From Brevibacterium sp. UCMA 11754 (GTDB lineage Bacteria; Actinomycetota; Actinomycetes; Actinomycetales; Brevibacteriaceae): 64,000 nucleotides of DNA. Below, in pieces: positions 15,980 to 24,017 of this stretch. Numbering within the stretch: the stretch's first letter is position 1; every line of letters begins with the position of its first letter. The stretch is from the NCBI RefSeq assembly GCF_021532275.1, contig NZ_JACBOT010000021.1:62001-126000 (forward strand), given 5' to 3'. A model generated the notes under the pieces. That model was given only the letters and a program-made list of their open reading frames with translations, did no database searches and had not been told where the DNA came from. The translations under genes and the position numbers were made by a program.

Positions 15980-16435
15980 TCACTTGCCCCATTCGCCGGG
16001 AGGACCGAGGAACAGCAGTCCGCTGAAGATGATGATGACGAAGATGATTCCCGCACCGATGGCCAGGAGTGGTGAGCGGATCGCCCAGGAGGTGAGCTTC
16101 TCGAACCAGCTCCGCGGGGTACGACCATTTGCACCCAGCCCCCAGTCACCCTCCAGTGCTCCGGTCTTTTCCACGGATCTTTCGAAGGGAATCGTGGCGT
16201 AGGGAATGATGGCCGAGGCCAGGCCCGAGGCGATGCGCTTCTTGCTCCACGTCTGCGAGGTGCCGACGCCGATGACGGCGATGACGAAGCAGATGAAGAC
16301 GAACCCGTGTATGCCGCCGCCGATGCGCACCCCAATCTCGGTGATATGGGTGTACTTGAGGATCATGCCGATGATGAGCAGTGTCCAAGTGATGGTCTCT
16401 GCAATGGCGAAGGTCTTGAAGAAGAGTTTGGGAGT
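15980..16435 (-). CDS. DUF3817 membrane protein
   Basis: 151 aa from GTG 16435 (VTPKLFFKTFAIAETITWTL), the usual DUF3817 start. An upstream in-frame GTG at 16492 lies inside the aminopeptidase terminator hairpin and is less likely. The DUF3817 core has two helices (ETITWTLLIIGMILKYT and IGGGIHGFVFICFVIAVIGV) ending in a charged loop. An extra Trp-containing segment and a last membrane helix (SPLLAIGAGIIFVIIIFSGL) follow. Function is unknown for the family. The 120 bp between it and the flotillin start holds nothing notable. Confidence 0.75.
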   Translation of the reverse strand, partial: TPKLFFKTFAIAETITWTLLIIGMILKYTHITEIGVRIGGGIHGFVFICFVIAVIGVGTSQTWSKKRIASGLASAIIPYATIPFERSVEKTGALEGDWGLGANGRTPRSWFEKLTSWAIRSPLLAIGAGIIFVIIIFSGLLFLGPPGEWGK

Positions 16436-16489
16436 CACGAACCAATTCTGCCTGACCAAGATGAGCGGGTGCTGAAGACTGTGAATGGG

Positions 16490-16529
16490 CACGCGGGCCG
16501 GTGAACTTTTTCAGTCACCGGCCCGCGTG
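16490..16529 (-). terminator. Terminator of the LPXTG aminopeptidase gene
   Basis: CACGCGGGCCGGTGA (16490-16504) and TCACCGGCCCGCGTG (16515-16529) form a perfect 15-bp GC-rich stem with a 10-nt loop containing a T-run. It begins 16 bp after the aminopeptidase stop on the minus strand. Confidence 0.8.
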
Positions 16530-16544
16530 GCATTCGGGGGATGC

Positions 16545-18563
16545 TCAGGCCTTGCGGCGGCGAGCTCCCATTGTCATGATCACGCCGAGCACCATAAGTG
16601 CGCCGGCCGAGATCACCAGAGGCAGGGCCTCATTGCCTGTGCGCGGCAGGTCTCCGCCGCCATCACCGGCACCCGGGCCGTCGCCGTCCTCGGCGAGGAC
16701 CTCGAAGGAACCGGACAGCGGGTCACCGCCGTCGCAGTCGACCGTGACGTCGTACTTGCCGACGTAGGTTGCGGCCTTGGACTCGTCGAGACCGCGTACG
16801 CCGAACTTGGCCACGGAATCGGCATCTGCCGTCGCGGTCTGCTCGAATGTCTCGATCTCGCCGTTCTGCGGCTCCACGGTCATCGTGGCGGTCGTGTCTG
16901 GGGTGCAGCCGGCGGCCGCCACCTGGACGCCCTCCTCACCGACGAAGTCCGCCTGGTCGATCGTCTTCGGATCGATGCTCAGACTCCGCTCGCCCGGGGC
17001 ATCCGTCGGATCATCTGTCGGCGTCTCGGTAGGAGTCTCCGTCGGAGGATCCGTCGGAGGGGTGGTCGGCGGATCGGTCGGGTCCGGCGCATCGCTGAGA
17101 TCGTATGCGAGTGTGTGCACCGAATAGCCGATGGCCGGCGCGAAGATGTCGAGAGACTCTTGGCTCACGTTCTCGATCGTGTCCGTGGGCTGATGGTAGT
17201 TCGTGTCGTGCTTGTCACCAACGGTTCCGCCGAACCATTCGGCTTCCTGCTCCGTCTTCGTTCCATCCGCGCCGGAGAACAGGCCGCTGGATGGAATGCC
17301 GTTGTCGATGAAGGCCTGGTAGTCCGAACGGCCTGAGAAGTCGGTTCCGACGTTGGGCTGATCATTGTCGGCGAAGTAGTCGGTGAAGATCTTCTCAAGT
17401 TCCGCCGATCCTTCGGGCACGTTGACTCCGTCCGGGATCGGCACATCGGAGCCGTCCGAATCCAGGGTGCCGACGATGTAGTTGTCGGACCCGATCATGT
17501 CGAAGTTCATGTAGGACTTGACCTTCGAGAGCTCGGCATCGCCGAGGCTTTCGACGTAGTGGGTCGAACCGACAAGTCCGACCTCTTCCGCGGCCCACCA
17601 GCCGAAGCGGATGGCGTTGTCGGCCTCGGTCGGCTGCTCGGCCAGAGCCTCGGCGCTGGCCAACAGTGCAGCTGAGCCGGACCCGTTGTCGTTGGCTCCC
17701 GGACCTTCGCGGACACCGTCGAGGTGAGCCCCGAACATCTGGACGTTGTCGTGGTCGCCGGCCTTGGTCTCGGCGACGACGTTCCAGGTCGTCGAGGTGG
17801 TGTATTCGGTTTCGAGGGTGAAGTCCGCCAGCAGCGGCTCTTCCTCGGAGGCACCTTCGATCTTGGTCAGCAGATCGTTGCCGACGTTGTAGCTGACGCC
17901 GACCGTGGGCGCTCCGTTCTCGATACGTTCGCCGAGGGTGGCGTTGAGTGCCTCATCGGGGGCAGAGCTGTCGTTGTTGTAGAGGATGACCGCTGCGGCT
18001 CCGGCATCCGTGGCCGCCTGGGTCTTCTCTCCGAAGGAACAGGTGCCGCGGGCGACGAGGACGAGTGCGCCCTCGGCGCTGTCATCGAAGTCGCTGGCCT
18101 CGCAGCCCAGCTGACCGCCGTCCAGGTCGCTGTAGTCCTCGTCGAGCGGCAGCGCCACCGACAGATCGGTCAGCGGTTCTTCGGTGCCCTCGGTGTAGCT
18201 GGCCGGGGTGACCTCGACCTCCTCGCCGTCAACACTGACAGCAACCTCGCCGAACGTCTGATCGTCGACCTCGAAGGCCTGTCGTTCGACGTCGAAGGCA
18301 CCGGTTGCCTCAAGCGTCTGTTCGACGTATTCGACCGACTCCTCATAACCGGGAGTCCCCAACGCGCGGAACCCCTCATCGGCGTGGGAGGTCGAGATAT
18401 CGGAGATCTTCTGCAGATGATTCATCACGGCGTCGCCGGTGACGCCCATATCGGTGTGCTCGGTCGGCCCCGCGTTCCCAGCCGCCAGTGCCGGGCTGAA
18501 TCCGCCGAGAGCCAGACCGGTGGCGGCGGTGACCGCCAACCATGTTTTGGTACGCAACTTCAT
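16545..18563 (-). CDS. Cell-wall-anchored M28 aminopeptidase with PA domain and LPXTG signal
   Basis: 672 aa from ATG 18563, which follows GGAG and begins a clear signal peptide (KLRTKTWLAVTAATGLALGG, cleaved after PALAA). The longer frame to 18671 is rejected. A PA domain (residues ~125-260) contains GALVLVARGTCSFGEKTQAA. The M28 zinc sites read FGAHLDGV, GANDNGSGSAALL, WWAAEEVGLVGS, NFDMIGSDN and NYHQPTDT. A Pro/Thr linker (DPTDPPTTPPTDPPTETP) leads to a ~100-residue Ig-like stalk domain and an LPRTG sorting signal with a hydrophobic helix and basic tail. The enzyme probably trims extracellular peptides while bound to peptidoglycan. RTAACR repeats lie upstream. Confidence 0.93.
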   Translation of the reverse strand: MKLRTKTWLAVTAATGLALGGFSPALAAGNAGPTEHTDMGVTGDAVMNHLQKISDISTSHADEGFRALGTPGYEESVEYVEQTLEATGAFDVERQAFEVDDQTFGEVAVSVDGEEVEVTPASYTEGTEEPLTDLSVALPLDEDYSDLDGGQLGCEASDFDDSAEGALVLVARGTCSFGEKTQAATDAGAAAVILYNNDSSAPDEALNATLGERIENGAPTVGVSYNVGNDLLTKIEGASEEEPLLADFTLETEYTTSTTWNVVAETKAGDHDNVQMFGAHLDGVREGPGANDNGSGSAALLASAEALAEQPTEADNAIRFGWWAAEEVGLVGSTHYVESLGDAELSKVKSYMNFDMIGSDNYIVGTLDSDGSDVPIPDGVNVPEGSAELEKIFTDYFADNDQPNVGTDFSGRSDYQAFIDNGIPSSGLFSGADGTKTEQEAEWFGGTVGDKHDTNYHQPTDTIENVSQESLDIFAPAIGYSVHTLAYDLSDAPDPTDPPTTPPTDPPTETPTETPTDDPTDAPGERSLSIDPKTIDQADFVGEEGVQVAAAGCTPDTTATMTVEPQNGEIETFEQTATADADSVAKFGVRGLDESKAATYVGKYDVTVDCDGGDPLSGSFEVLAEDGDGPGAGDGGGDLPRTGNEALPLVISAGALMVLGVIMTMGARRRKA

Positions 18564-18706
18564 GGAGTTCCTTTCGCTCCTCAGGTGCCAGACGAACCAT
18601 GATTGCTTTTCGCACACGTTCGCGAACGGGCATCTCTGACCGCGTCCGGTCATCGACCGAACGTCACCCACGGGGTTAATCGCAGCACACGAATAGCTGA
18701 GCGCTT

Positions 18707-18760
18707 ACCGGTTGCCACCGCTGCTGTCAGAAGTTCGCAACAGCAGCGGTGGCAACCGGT
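18707..18760. repeat. Perfect 21-bp inverted repeat upstream of the aminopeptidase gene
   Basis: Arm 18707-18727 (starts ACCGGTTGCCACCG) is the exact reverse complement of 18740-18760, with the 12-nt loop CAGAAGTTCGCA. It lies between two divergent genes, upstream rather than downstream of both, so it is not an ordinary terminator. The loop shares AGAAGTTCGC with the hairpin at 56323-56380. Confidence 0.75.
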
Positions 18761-18811
18761 CGAGCTCAAGGGGAAGCTTGATTCTCACGTTTCGCAATGT
18801 CTTCGCCATTG

Positions 18812-18848
18812 GTAACGAAATACATACATCTATAACGAAACGGTGACA
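18812..18848. promoter_or_regulatory. RTAACR repeat cluster (MtrA-like box 1)
   Basis: GTAACG (18812), ATAACG (18832) and GTGACA (18843) lie on the same strand; the last pair is 11 bp apart. They sit in the 412-bp space between the LPXTG aminopeptidase and the VIT1-type transporter, whose remaining sequence contains the 21-bp inverted repeat and promoter listed separately. Confidence 0.4.
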
Positions 18849-18894
18849 CAACTCACATTGAGCTTTAATCTAGTCCATCCCCTGGACCTTTGAG

Positions 18895-18911
18895 GTAACG
18901 AATTGATAACA
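18895..18911 (+). promoter_or_regulatory. RTAACR direct repeat (MtrA-like box 2)
   Basis: GTAACG (18895-18900) and ATAACA (18906-18911) are exactly 11 bp apart, ending 27 bp before the -35 hexamer of the VIT1-type transporter. This is a typical activator position. Confidence 0.5.
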
Positions 18912-18938
18912 ACCAATACTTCGTCGATTGCGCAAGTA

Positions 18939-18968
18939 TTGAATTCAAATGCCTACACCAAGTAGAAT
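18939..18968 (+). promoter_or_regulatory. Promoter of the VIT1-type transporter, probably leaderless
   Basis: -35 TTGAAT (18939-18944) and -10 TAGAAT (18963-18968) with an 18-bp spacer. The expected start point coincides with GTG 18976 or lies 3 nt before ATG 18979. There is no Shine-Dalgarno. Confidence 0.6.
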
Positions 18969-18975
18969 CTGACCA

Positions 18976-20085
18976 GTGATGAACAACGAACCAACAACCC
19001 CCGACGCTGTCCATGAGCCCGACCGCCGGACGATCAGACGTTGGCAGCGATACCTTGCGAATGAGCGGCTCGAGGAGCGCGTCTACCGCAATCTGGCCGA
19101 GCGTCGCACCGGCGAAGATCGGGAGATACTCCTCGCTCTGGCCACCGCCGAATCCCGGCATCAGGAACATTGGATCGACCTCCTCGGTGAGCATGCGCAG
19201 AAGAAGCGGGCCCCCGATCTGGTCACCCTGAGCCTCGCGTTCCTGGGTCGGATGTTCGGGTCGGTCTTCGTCCTCGCTCTGGCGCAGCAGTCGGAGACGA
19301 GTTCACCCTATGACGACGACGAGGCAGCATCGGCAGAGATGGCCGCCGACGAGCGGATCCACGCCGAGGTTGTGCGCGCTCTCGCCGCCCGCTCCCGGGC
19401 CCGCCTGTCGGGCAACTTCCGGGCCGCAGTCTTCGGCGCCAATGACGGGCTCGTGTCCAACCTCGCACTCGTCCTCGGTGTCGGCGCTGCCGGGGTGGGC
19501 AACCACGTCATTCTGCTCACCGGCGTCTCCGGGCTGCTCGCCGGGGCTCTGTCCATGGCGGCCGGGGAGTACATTTCCGTGCGGTCCCAGCGCGAGCTGC
19601 TCGATGCGTCGACCCCGGACCCTGAATCGCGCCACGCGCTGGCCGACCTCAACATCGACGCCAACGAGCTCGCTCTCGTCTTCCGCGCCAGGGGCATGGA
19701 CTCCCCCGAAGCCGATGCTCGAGCACATCGGACGATCGCCGCAGCCAAGAACAAGAACGCGGCTCCTCAGCTGCCCAGCATCGACTCCGGGGTCGACCGC
19801 GACGAGCTGGGCACCGGCTTGGGGGCATCGCTGTCGAGCTTCGCCTTCTTCTCCTCGGGCGCCCTCATCCCGATCCTGCCCTACATCTTCGGCATGTCCG
19901 GCCTGCCCGCCGTGTTCCTCTCTGCCGGCCTCGTCGGCATCGCACTCCTCTTCACCGGCGGCACCGTCGGCCTGCTCTCCGGAACCGCTCCGGGACCACG
20001 CGCCCTGAGACAGCTCGCGGTGGGATTCGGTGCAGCAGCCGTGACATACACCCTCGGCCTCCTGTTCGGCGTCAGCGCAGGCTGA
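18976..20085 (+). CDS. VIT1/CCC1-family Fe/Mn transporter with N-terminal ferritin-like domain
   Basis: 369 aa. Residues ~20-150 are a rubrerythrin/ferritin-like helical domain with Glu/His metal ligands (ANERLEERVYRNLAE, TAESRHQEHWIDLLGE, AADERIHAEVVRALA). The VIT1 domain follows, starting at NFRAAVFGANDGLVSNLALV and SMAAGEYISVRSQRELL, with five membrane helices in all. In this family the ferritin-like domain is thought to load iron or manganese for transport out of the cytoplasm. The start is GTG 18976, or ATG 18979 three bases later, with a promoter 8 nt upstream. The segment at its stop codon is echoed downstream (20100, 20129). Confidence 0.9.
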   Translation: MMNNEPTTPDAVHEPDRRTIRRWQRYLANERLEERVYRNLAERRTGEDREILLALATAESRHQEHWIDLLGEHAQKKRAPDLVTLSLAFLGRMFGSVFVLALAQQSETSSPYDDDEAASAEMAADERIHAEVVRALAARSRARLSGNFRAAVFGANDGLVSNLALVLGVGAAGVGNHVILLTGVSGLLAGALSMAAGEYISVRSQRELLDASTPDPESRHALADLNIDANELALVFRARGMDSPEADARAHRTIAAAKNKNAAPQLPSIDSGVDRDELGTGLGASLSSFAFFSSGALIPILPYIFGMSGLPAVFLSAGLVGIALLFTGGTVGLLSGTAPGPRALRQLAVGFGAAAVTYTLGLLFGVSAG

Positions 20086-20135
20086 CCACGGCTTCTGCTG
20101 CGCACAGGCTGAACGCAGCAACCTCTCGGCGCAGG
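20075..20135 (+). repeat. 3'-end echo repeat of the VIT1-type gene
   Basis: GCGCAGGCTGA (20075, containing the stop codon) recurs as GCGCACAGGCTGA at 20100 and GCGCAGG at 20129. The spacings are 25 and 29 bp. Confidence 0.45.
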
Positions 20136-20148
20136 TTTTTCGAGAACT

Positions 20149-20154
20149 TAGACT
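20149..20154 (+). promoter_or_regulatory. -10 element 6 nt before pabC
   Basis: TAGACT ends 6 nt before ATG 20161, consistent with a leaderless mRNA. No convincing -35 is seen. Confidence 0.4.
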
Positions 20155-20160
20155 GTCTGT

Positions 20161-21045
20161 ATGACCGATACTCTCGTCCTGATCGACCCGGCCGCGTCCA
20201 CCGTCGAGGTCGCCGATCTCGGTGCCCCGCAGCTCCCTGTCACGGACCTGTCGGCCCATCGTGGCGACGGCATCTTCGAGACCGTACTCGTGCGCATCGG
20301 CGACGGCGTGACCGTGGTGTCTCGTGATCGCCATTTCACACGCTTCTGCTCATCCGCCTCGGCGCTGGGCCTGCCCGATCCGGAACCGGAGCTGTGGGAC
20401 TGCGGCCTCGACACCGTGATCGCCGAGGTGCGCGCGGCCGATCCGAGCCTCACCGAGTTCGGGGTCCGCTACGCGCTTTCACGCGGAACCCAGAACTCAG
20501 ACGGAAGCCAGAGCGCCCGGGGGTGGGCCTTCAACGTTCCCGTCGACGAGAAGATCACGCGAGCACGCACACAGGGCATCTCCGCTGTCAGCCTCGATCG
20601 CGGCTACGACGCCTATCTGGGAAGCAAGGCACCTTGGCTGCTCATCGGGGCGAAGACCCTGTCCTATGCGGTCAACCAGGCCGCCGGAAGATACGCGGCG
20701 GAGCAGGGCGCAGACGAGGCACTGTTCGTCTCCCACGATGGAGTCGTCCTCGAGGGACCGACGTCCAACCTCATCATTCGCCGAGGCGACCGCCTCCTCA
20801 CGCCGAATCCGGAAGCAGGTCTGCTCTCGGGCACGACCCAGCGCCTGATCTTCGACCATGCGGGAGAGCTCGGGCTCAGTGCCGAATATGCGGACTTCGG
20901 TCTGAGCGACGTGGTCGAGGCCGATGGCGCTTGGTATGTGTCGTCGATGCGCACGGCCGTGTCACTCAATCAGCTGGACGGGAACCCGATCCCACGAGAC
21001 GAGGACCTGACGGCGGAGCTTCAGAGACTGATCATGGCTGGCTGA
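20161..21045 (+). CDS. pabC: Aminodeoxychorismate lyase (class IV aminotransferase)
   Basis: 294 aa fold-type IV PLP enzyme. K165 in LIGAKTLSYAVN is the Schiff-base lysine. RGDGIFETVLVR at the start, EALFVSHDGVVLEGPTSNL and GLLSGTTQR are the conserved PLP and substrate motifs. PabC converts 4-amino-4-deoxychorismate to p-aminobenzoate for folate. pabA/pabB are not in the window. Branched-chain or D-amino-acid aminotransferases share this fold, so the symbol carries some doubt. The 3' end overlaps the convergent small membrane-protein gene by 14 bp. Confidence 0.8.
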   Translation: MTDTLVLIDPAASTVEVADLGAPQLPVTDLSAHRGDGIFETVLVRIGDGVTVVSRDRHFTRFCSSASALGLPDPEPELWDCGLDTVIAEVRAADPSLTEFGVRYALSRGTQNSDGSQSARGWAFNVPVDEKITRARTQGISAVSLDRGYDAYLGSKAPWLLIGAKTLSYAVNQAAGRYAAEQGADEALFVSHDGVVLEGPTSNLIIRRGDRLLTPNPEAGLLSGTTQRLIFDHAGELGLSAEYADFGLSDVVEADGAWYVSSMRTAVSLNQLDGNPIPRDEDLTAELQRLIMAG

Positions 21046-21334
21046 CGCCGTCGGCCGAATCCGCTGCCGACCGCCTCGGTGCGTGCCGGTTCACCGCGGA
21101 ACGACCTGCTTCCGGTCGGCTCGAGTCGGGACGGCCGGTCTCGGAACGATTCGATGCGGAACGAGGAGACGGCACGACCACCGTCAGAACCAGCGCGAGG
21201 ATGCATGCCCCGCAGCCGGCGAACCACAGGATCCAGAAGATGTCGGCGAGCAGCGGGAAGAGCCCCAGAACGAAGCTCAGCGCGCCGAAGGCGAACAGCC
21301 CGGTGATGACCGCGACTTTCCATCTGCTGAGCAT
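21032..21334 (-). CDS. Small two-helix membrane protein
   Basis: 100 aa. Two hydrophobic helices (residues ~7-30 and 33-52) are followed by a polar Arg/Ser/Asp-rich tail. ATG 21334 is preceded by GAGAGGAGCTTGA. No family is recognised. The hydrophobic pattern and good ribosome site favour it over the opposite-strand frames. It overlaps the end of pabC by 14 bp, tail to tail. Confidence 0.65.
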   Translation of the reverse strand: MLSRWKVAVITGLFAFGALSFVLGLFPLLADIFWILWFAGCGACILALVLTVVVPSPRSASNRSETGRPDSSRPEAGRSAVNRHAPRRSAADSADGVSQP

Positions 21335-21531
21335 TCAAGCTCCTCTCGTGCACTGAAGCTTCAATCTATCGCCCGCATGCGCGCGCCACATCCCTCGAAA
21401 GTATGAAGTTCTGCCTCCTGCGTATGAATGGGTCTCCTGCGCTAGTGTGGTCACGTACGGATTCGCACCCCAGCGACATCTGCGCGGCGCATCATCGCCG
21501 CAGGCACAACGTCTAACGAAAGGACACGAGC

Positions 21532-21831
21532 ATGGGAAAGCTCGCATGGCAGGTCATCGGCGTCGGAGCGCCCATCGTGGCAGCATTCGCGGCTCGAAAG
21601 GCGTTGACCTTCACTTGGGAGAAGGCGACCAAACGACCAGCACCGAACAACCCCGTCGATGACGAGATCTCGATGTCCGAGGCTCTGGCCTGGACCATCG
21701 TCTCCGGCGTCGGCGTCGCAGTGGCACAGCTCGTCGTGCAGCGCATCGCCGCCAGCACCGTGCGCAACAGCTTCGGCGACGACGCTCTGCCCAAGAAGTT
21801 CCGTAAGCAGATCGAAGAAGACGTCGATTGA
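21532..21831 (+). CDS. DUF4235 protein
   Basis: 99 aa, ATG 21532 after CGAAAGGA. Features of DUF4235 are the N-terminal hydrophobic WQVIGVGAPIVAAFAARKALTFTWEKATK, a polar middle, and a second hydrophobic helix ALAWTIVSGVGVAVAQLVVQR. Function is unknown. It is a single gene, convergent with aroD. Confidence 0.8.
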   Translation: MGKLAWQVIGVGAPIVAAFAARKALTFTWEKATKRPAPNNPVDDEISMSEALAWTIVSGVGVAVAQLVVQRIAASTVRNSFGDDALPKKFRKQIEEDVD

Positions 21832-21845
21832 CCAGTCGGCTTCAT

Positions 21846-21935
21846 CGAATAATCAGCACCGCTGACTATTCGCTCTGTTGACAAGGCTGACTATTCGCCC
21901 TGTTGACAGGGCTGACTATTCGCCCTGTTGATCGG
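21846..21935. repeat. Hairpin plus three 25-bp direct repeats between DUF4235 and aroD
   Basis: GCTGACTATTCGCYCTGTTGAC occurs at 21861, 21886 and 21911, exactly 25 bp apart. An inverted copy (CGAATAATCAGC, 21847-21858) just before the first unit makes a 12-bp stem with one mismatch. It may terminate both convergent genes. Confidence 0.75.
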
Positions 21936-21952
21936 TCGGAATCGCTGGCCTT

Positions 21953-22786
21953 TCAGCCGTAGAGCGAGTCGATGATCCCGGCCAGATCCGCAACGGCGAT
22001 CTGGCCGGGTGCCGACGCCTCCCCCAGCTGCGCGAACGTTGCGCAGCTTCCGAAATCTGCGCCCATGACCCGACTGGTTCTGCCCAGCTGGCCCATCGAG
22101 ATTCCGAGCACGGGAATCTCAAGAGTCTCCTCGGCGAGCGCAGTGGCCCGCAGGAGCTCCGCAACATCCGCACGGGTCACCGGCATCATCGCTATCTTCG
22201 CCACTTCTGCCGCGGCCGCAGCCATCCTGGTGAATGTGGTTGCCAATGCCTCTGCCGAGTCCGTTGCGGCGAAGTTGTGGTGTGAGGCCACCACCGACAG
22301 GCCCTGGTCATGTGCCAAGTCGATGAGTTCTGCCGCACCTCGGCGATCGATTTCGACATCGAGTGCCCACGTGACACCCGCAGTCCCACCCGTTGCCTCG
22401 GATCTCCCGGACTTTTCAGGCAGCCCGGTGATGACAGCTCTGAGGATCTCTGTGTAGACGTCTTCGCTGACCTCGGCGCTGCCGCCCTCGAACCCCGTCC
22501 GCAGTGTGATGAGAACCGGCAGCCCAGCCGTACTCACGTGTACTGCCAAGCCCAGGACCGCCTCGGCGAGCCTCTGGGGATAAATCGCGACGGCCCCCTG
22601 GCTGGTCTGGTCCGCGACAGAGTCGATCACGGAGTCTATGCGCCATTCGATGACGTCGACGAGTGCGGTATCGGCGATGGCCCCGCACTGCCGTGCGATG
22701 TCCTCGGCCGAGGTTGCCTGGACGGGAACGATGATGGCCGGACGCTGCGGATCTGCGGCATGATTGAGGAACGGCAATTGCTTCAT
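21953..22786 (-). CDS. aroD: Type I 3-dehydroquinate dehydratase
   Basis: 277 aa. The catalytic residues are in place: E47-W-R49, R96 in LRTGFEGG, H170 in ASHHN, and the Schiff-base K197 in EVAKIAMM, followed by SMGQLGRTSR and the SCATF-like end. It converts 3-dehydroquinate to 3-dehydroshikimate in the shikimate or quinate route. No other aro genes are adjacent, so a catabolic (quinate/shikimate) role is possible; the MHS transporter at the far right is of a family that includes shikimate permeases, but it is 40 kb away. Confidence 0.9.
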   Translation of the reverse strand: MKQLPFLNHAADPQRPAIIVPVQATSAEDIARQCGAIADTALVDVIEWRIDSVIDSVADQTSQGAVAIYPQRLAEAVLGLAVHVSTAGLPVLITLRTGFEGGSAEVSEDVYTEILRAVITGLPEKSGRSEATGGTAGVTWALDVEIDRRGAAELIDLAHDQGLSVVASHHNFAATDSAEALATTFTRMAAAAAEVAKIAMMPVTRADVAELLRATALAEETLEIPVLGISMGQLGRTSRVMGADFGSCATFAQLGEASAPGQIAVADLAGIIDSLYG

Positions 22787-22836
22787 GGCCCAAGCCTAGA
22801 TGCTTGAGCCGGCGCACCAGCGAAGAGGAACACCAC

Positions 22837-23637
22837 GTGGAGACCAGGGACCAGCTCACCATCACCGCTCGAGACGGATTTCCGCTCGCGATCCAGGTCA
22901 GCGGCCCACCGGAGGCACCTGCCCTGCTCCTTCTCCAGGGACAGTCGAACTCTCACGAATGGTGGGACGAACTGCGCCCGGACTTCGAACCTCAGTTTCG
23001 CACCGTCACCTTCGACTACCGCGGCACCGGCGGCAGCCGCGGTGAACTCAGTGAACTCTCGACTGCTAGCTTCGCCGCCGACGCCGCCGAGGTTCTCGAC
23101 CATGTGGGCATCACCCGCGCTGCCGTCTACGGGACGTCGATGGGCGGGCGAGTCGCTCAGATGCTGGCTGTGGACTTCCCTGATCGCGTCGGTGCGCTGG
23201 TTCTGGGGTGCACGACACCCGGAGGGCCGAATTCCGTGAGACGACCTCGGGAGGTGGGCCAGAACCTGGCACGACTGCACGGTCGTGAACATTCGCAGTA
23301 CCTGTTCTCACTGTTCTACACCCCGAATTGGACCGTGGCCCCGAGGTACAGCAAACTCCTCGGCGATGACACGATGACTACCCAGGAGTCCGCGGCACAT
23401 CTGCGCATCAGTGCCCGTCACAATGCGTGGGAGCGCCTGCCGGAGATCACTGCACCGACGCTCATCGTCCACGGCGACGACGACCTCATGAATCCCGTCG
23501 CCAACGCCCACCTGCTGCATGAGCGCATACCGAACTCCCGTATCCGCATCTGCCCTGGAGGTCGGCATGGCTTCTTCGAAGAGTTCGCCGAGGTGGTCAA
23601 CCCTGAGATCCTCGGGTTCCTGAGCGTCGCGTCGTGA
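22837..23637 (+). CDS. Alpha/beta-hydrolase
   Basis: 266 aa from GTG 22837, 7 nt after AGAGGA; a TTG at 22804 is the alternative. The triad is visible: nucleophile Ser in YGTSMGGRVAQ, Asp in IVHGDDDLM and His in GGRHGFFEEF. The oxyanion region is LLLLQGQSNSHEWWDELRP. Closest in pattern to 3-oxoadipate enol-lactonase-like hydrolases, but the substrate is unknown. Divergent from aroD. Confidence 0.82.
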   Translation: METRDQLTITARDGFPLAIQVSGPPEAPALLLLQGQSNSHEWWDELRPDFEPQFRTVTFDYRGTGGSRGELSELSTASFAADAAEVLDHVGITRAAVYGTSMGGRVAQMLAVDFPDRVGALVLGCTTPGGPNSVRRPREVGQNLARLHGREHSQYLFSLFYTPNWTVAPRYSKLLGDDTMTTQESAAHLRISARHNAWERLPEITAPTLIVHGDDDLMNPVANAHLLHERIPNSRIRICPGGRHGFFEEFAEVVNPEILGFLSVAS

Positions 23638-23723
23638 ACACCTCTTCCTGAATATTCCGTGATACCAGGCCGCCTCCCCTTGGAGAGCTGACAGTCTCTT
23701 TTGGCATCAACAACCCGCATTGT

Positions 23724-23786
23724 GTAACAAATCGAATAAGGCCATACCTATATGCCTCAAGACCGGTTTGTAACAATCAAGTAACG
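23724..23786 (+). promoter_or_regulatory. RTAACR direct repeats upstream of the betaine operon (MtrA-like box 3)
   Basis: GTAACA (23770-23775) and GTAACG (23781-23786) are 11 bp apart. A weaker pair, GTAACA (23724) with AATAAG (23735), has the same spacing. They lie about 95-160 bp before a TACAAT -10 (23880-23885). Confidence 0.5.
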
Positions 23787-23879
23787 CATGAGTTTACATC
23801 GCCCCAGGTCAGAGCGTCCGTCAAGTTCGCCACTCCGTGTTCTATCGACAAAACTACTACCGAAGATCCTGAACAAAAC

Positions 23880-24012
23880 TACAATAGGGAGTGAGATATC
23901 CGTGTGCGGTGAGGCGAGTGAGCGATCGACCCAGTTCGGATCGACCACCACCGCATCGCAAAACGGGGGTGAAGCCTCTCGTTCTTGCGGAAGTTCAAGA
24001 ATGTAAGGAGGA
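23880..24012 (+). ncRNA. Structured 5' leader of the betaine transporter operon (possible riboswitch)
   Basis: After TACAAT (23880-23885) the expected transcript starts near 23892. It can form TGCGGTG (23905-23911)/CACCGCA (23949-23955) enclosing CGATC/GATCG. A GGGGGTGAAGCC segment (23965-23976) and a hairpin TTCTTG (23982-23987)/CAAGAA (23996-24001) follow, just before AAGGAGG. GGGGTGAA resembles one conserved element of ydaO (c-di-AMP) leaders, but the full consensus is not evident. Translation-level control is plausible. Confidence 0.3.
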
Positions 24013-24017
24013 ATCAC

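Noticed and set aside
18388..18671. Longer start for the LPXTG aminopeptidase at 18671
   Set aside because: Would put 36 residues before the signal peptide; ATG 18563 has a Shine-Dalgarno and starts it correctly.
21861..21935. CRISPR array
   Set aside because: Only three units 25 bp apart with no unique spacers; direct tandem repeats instead.
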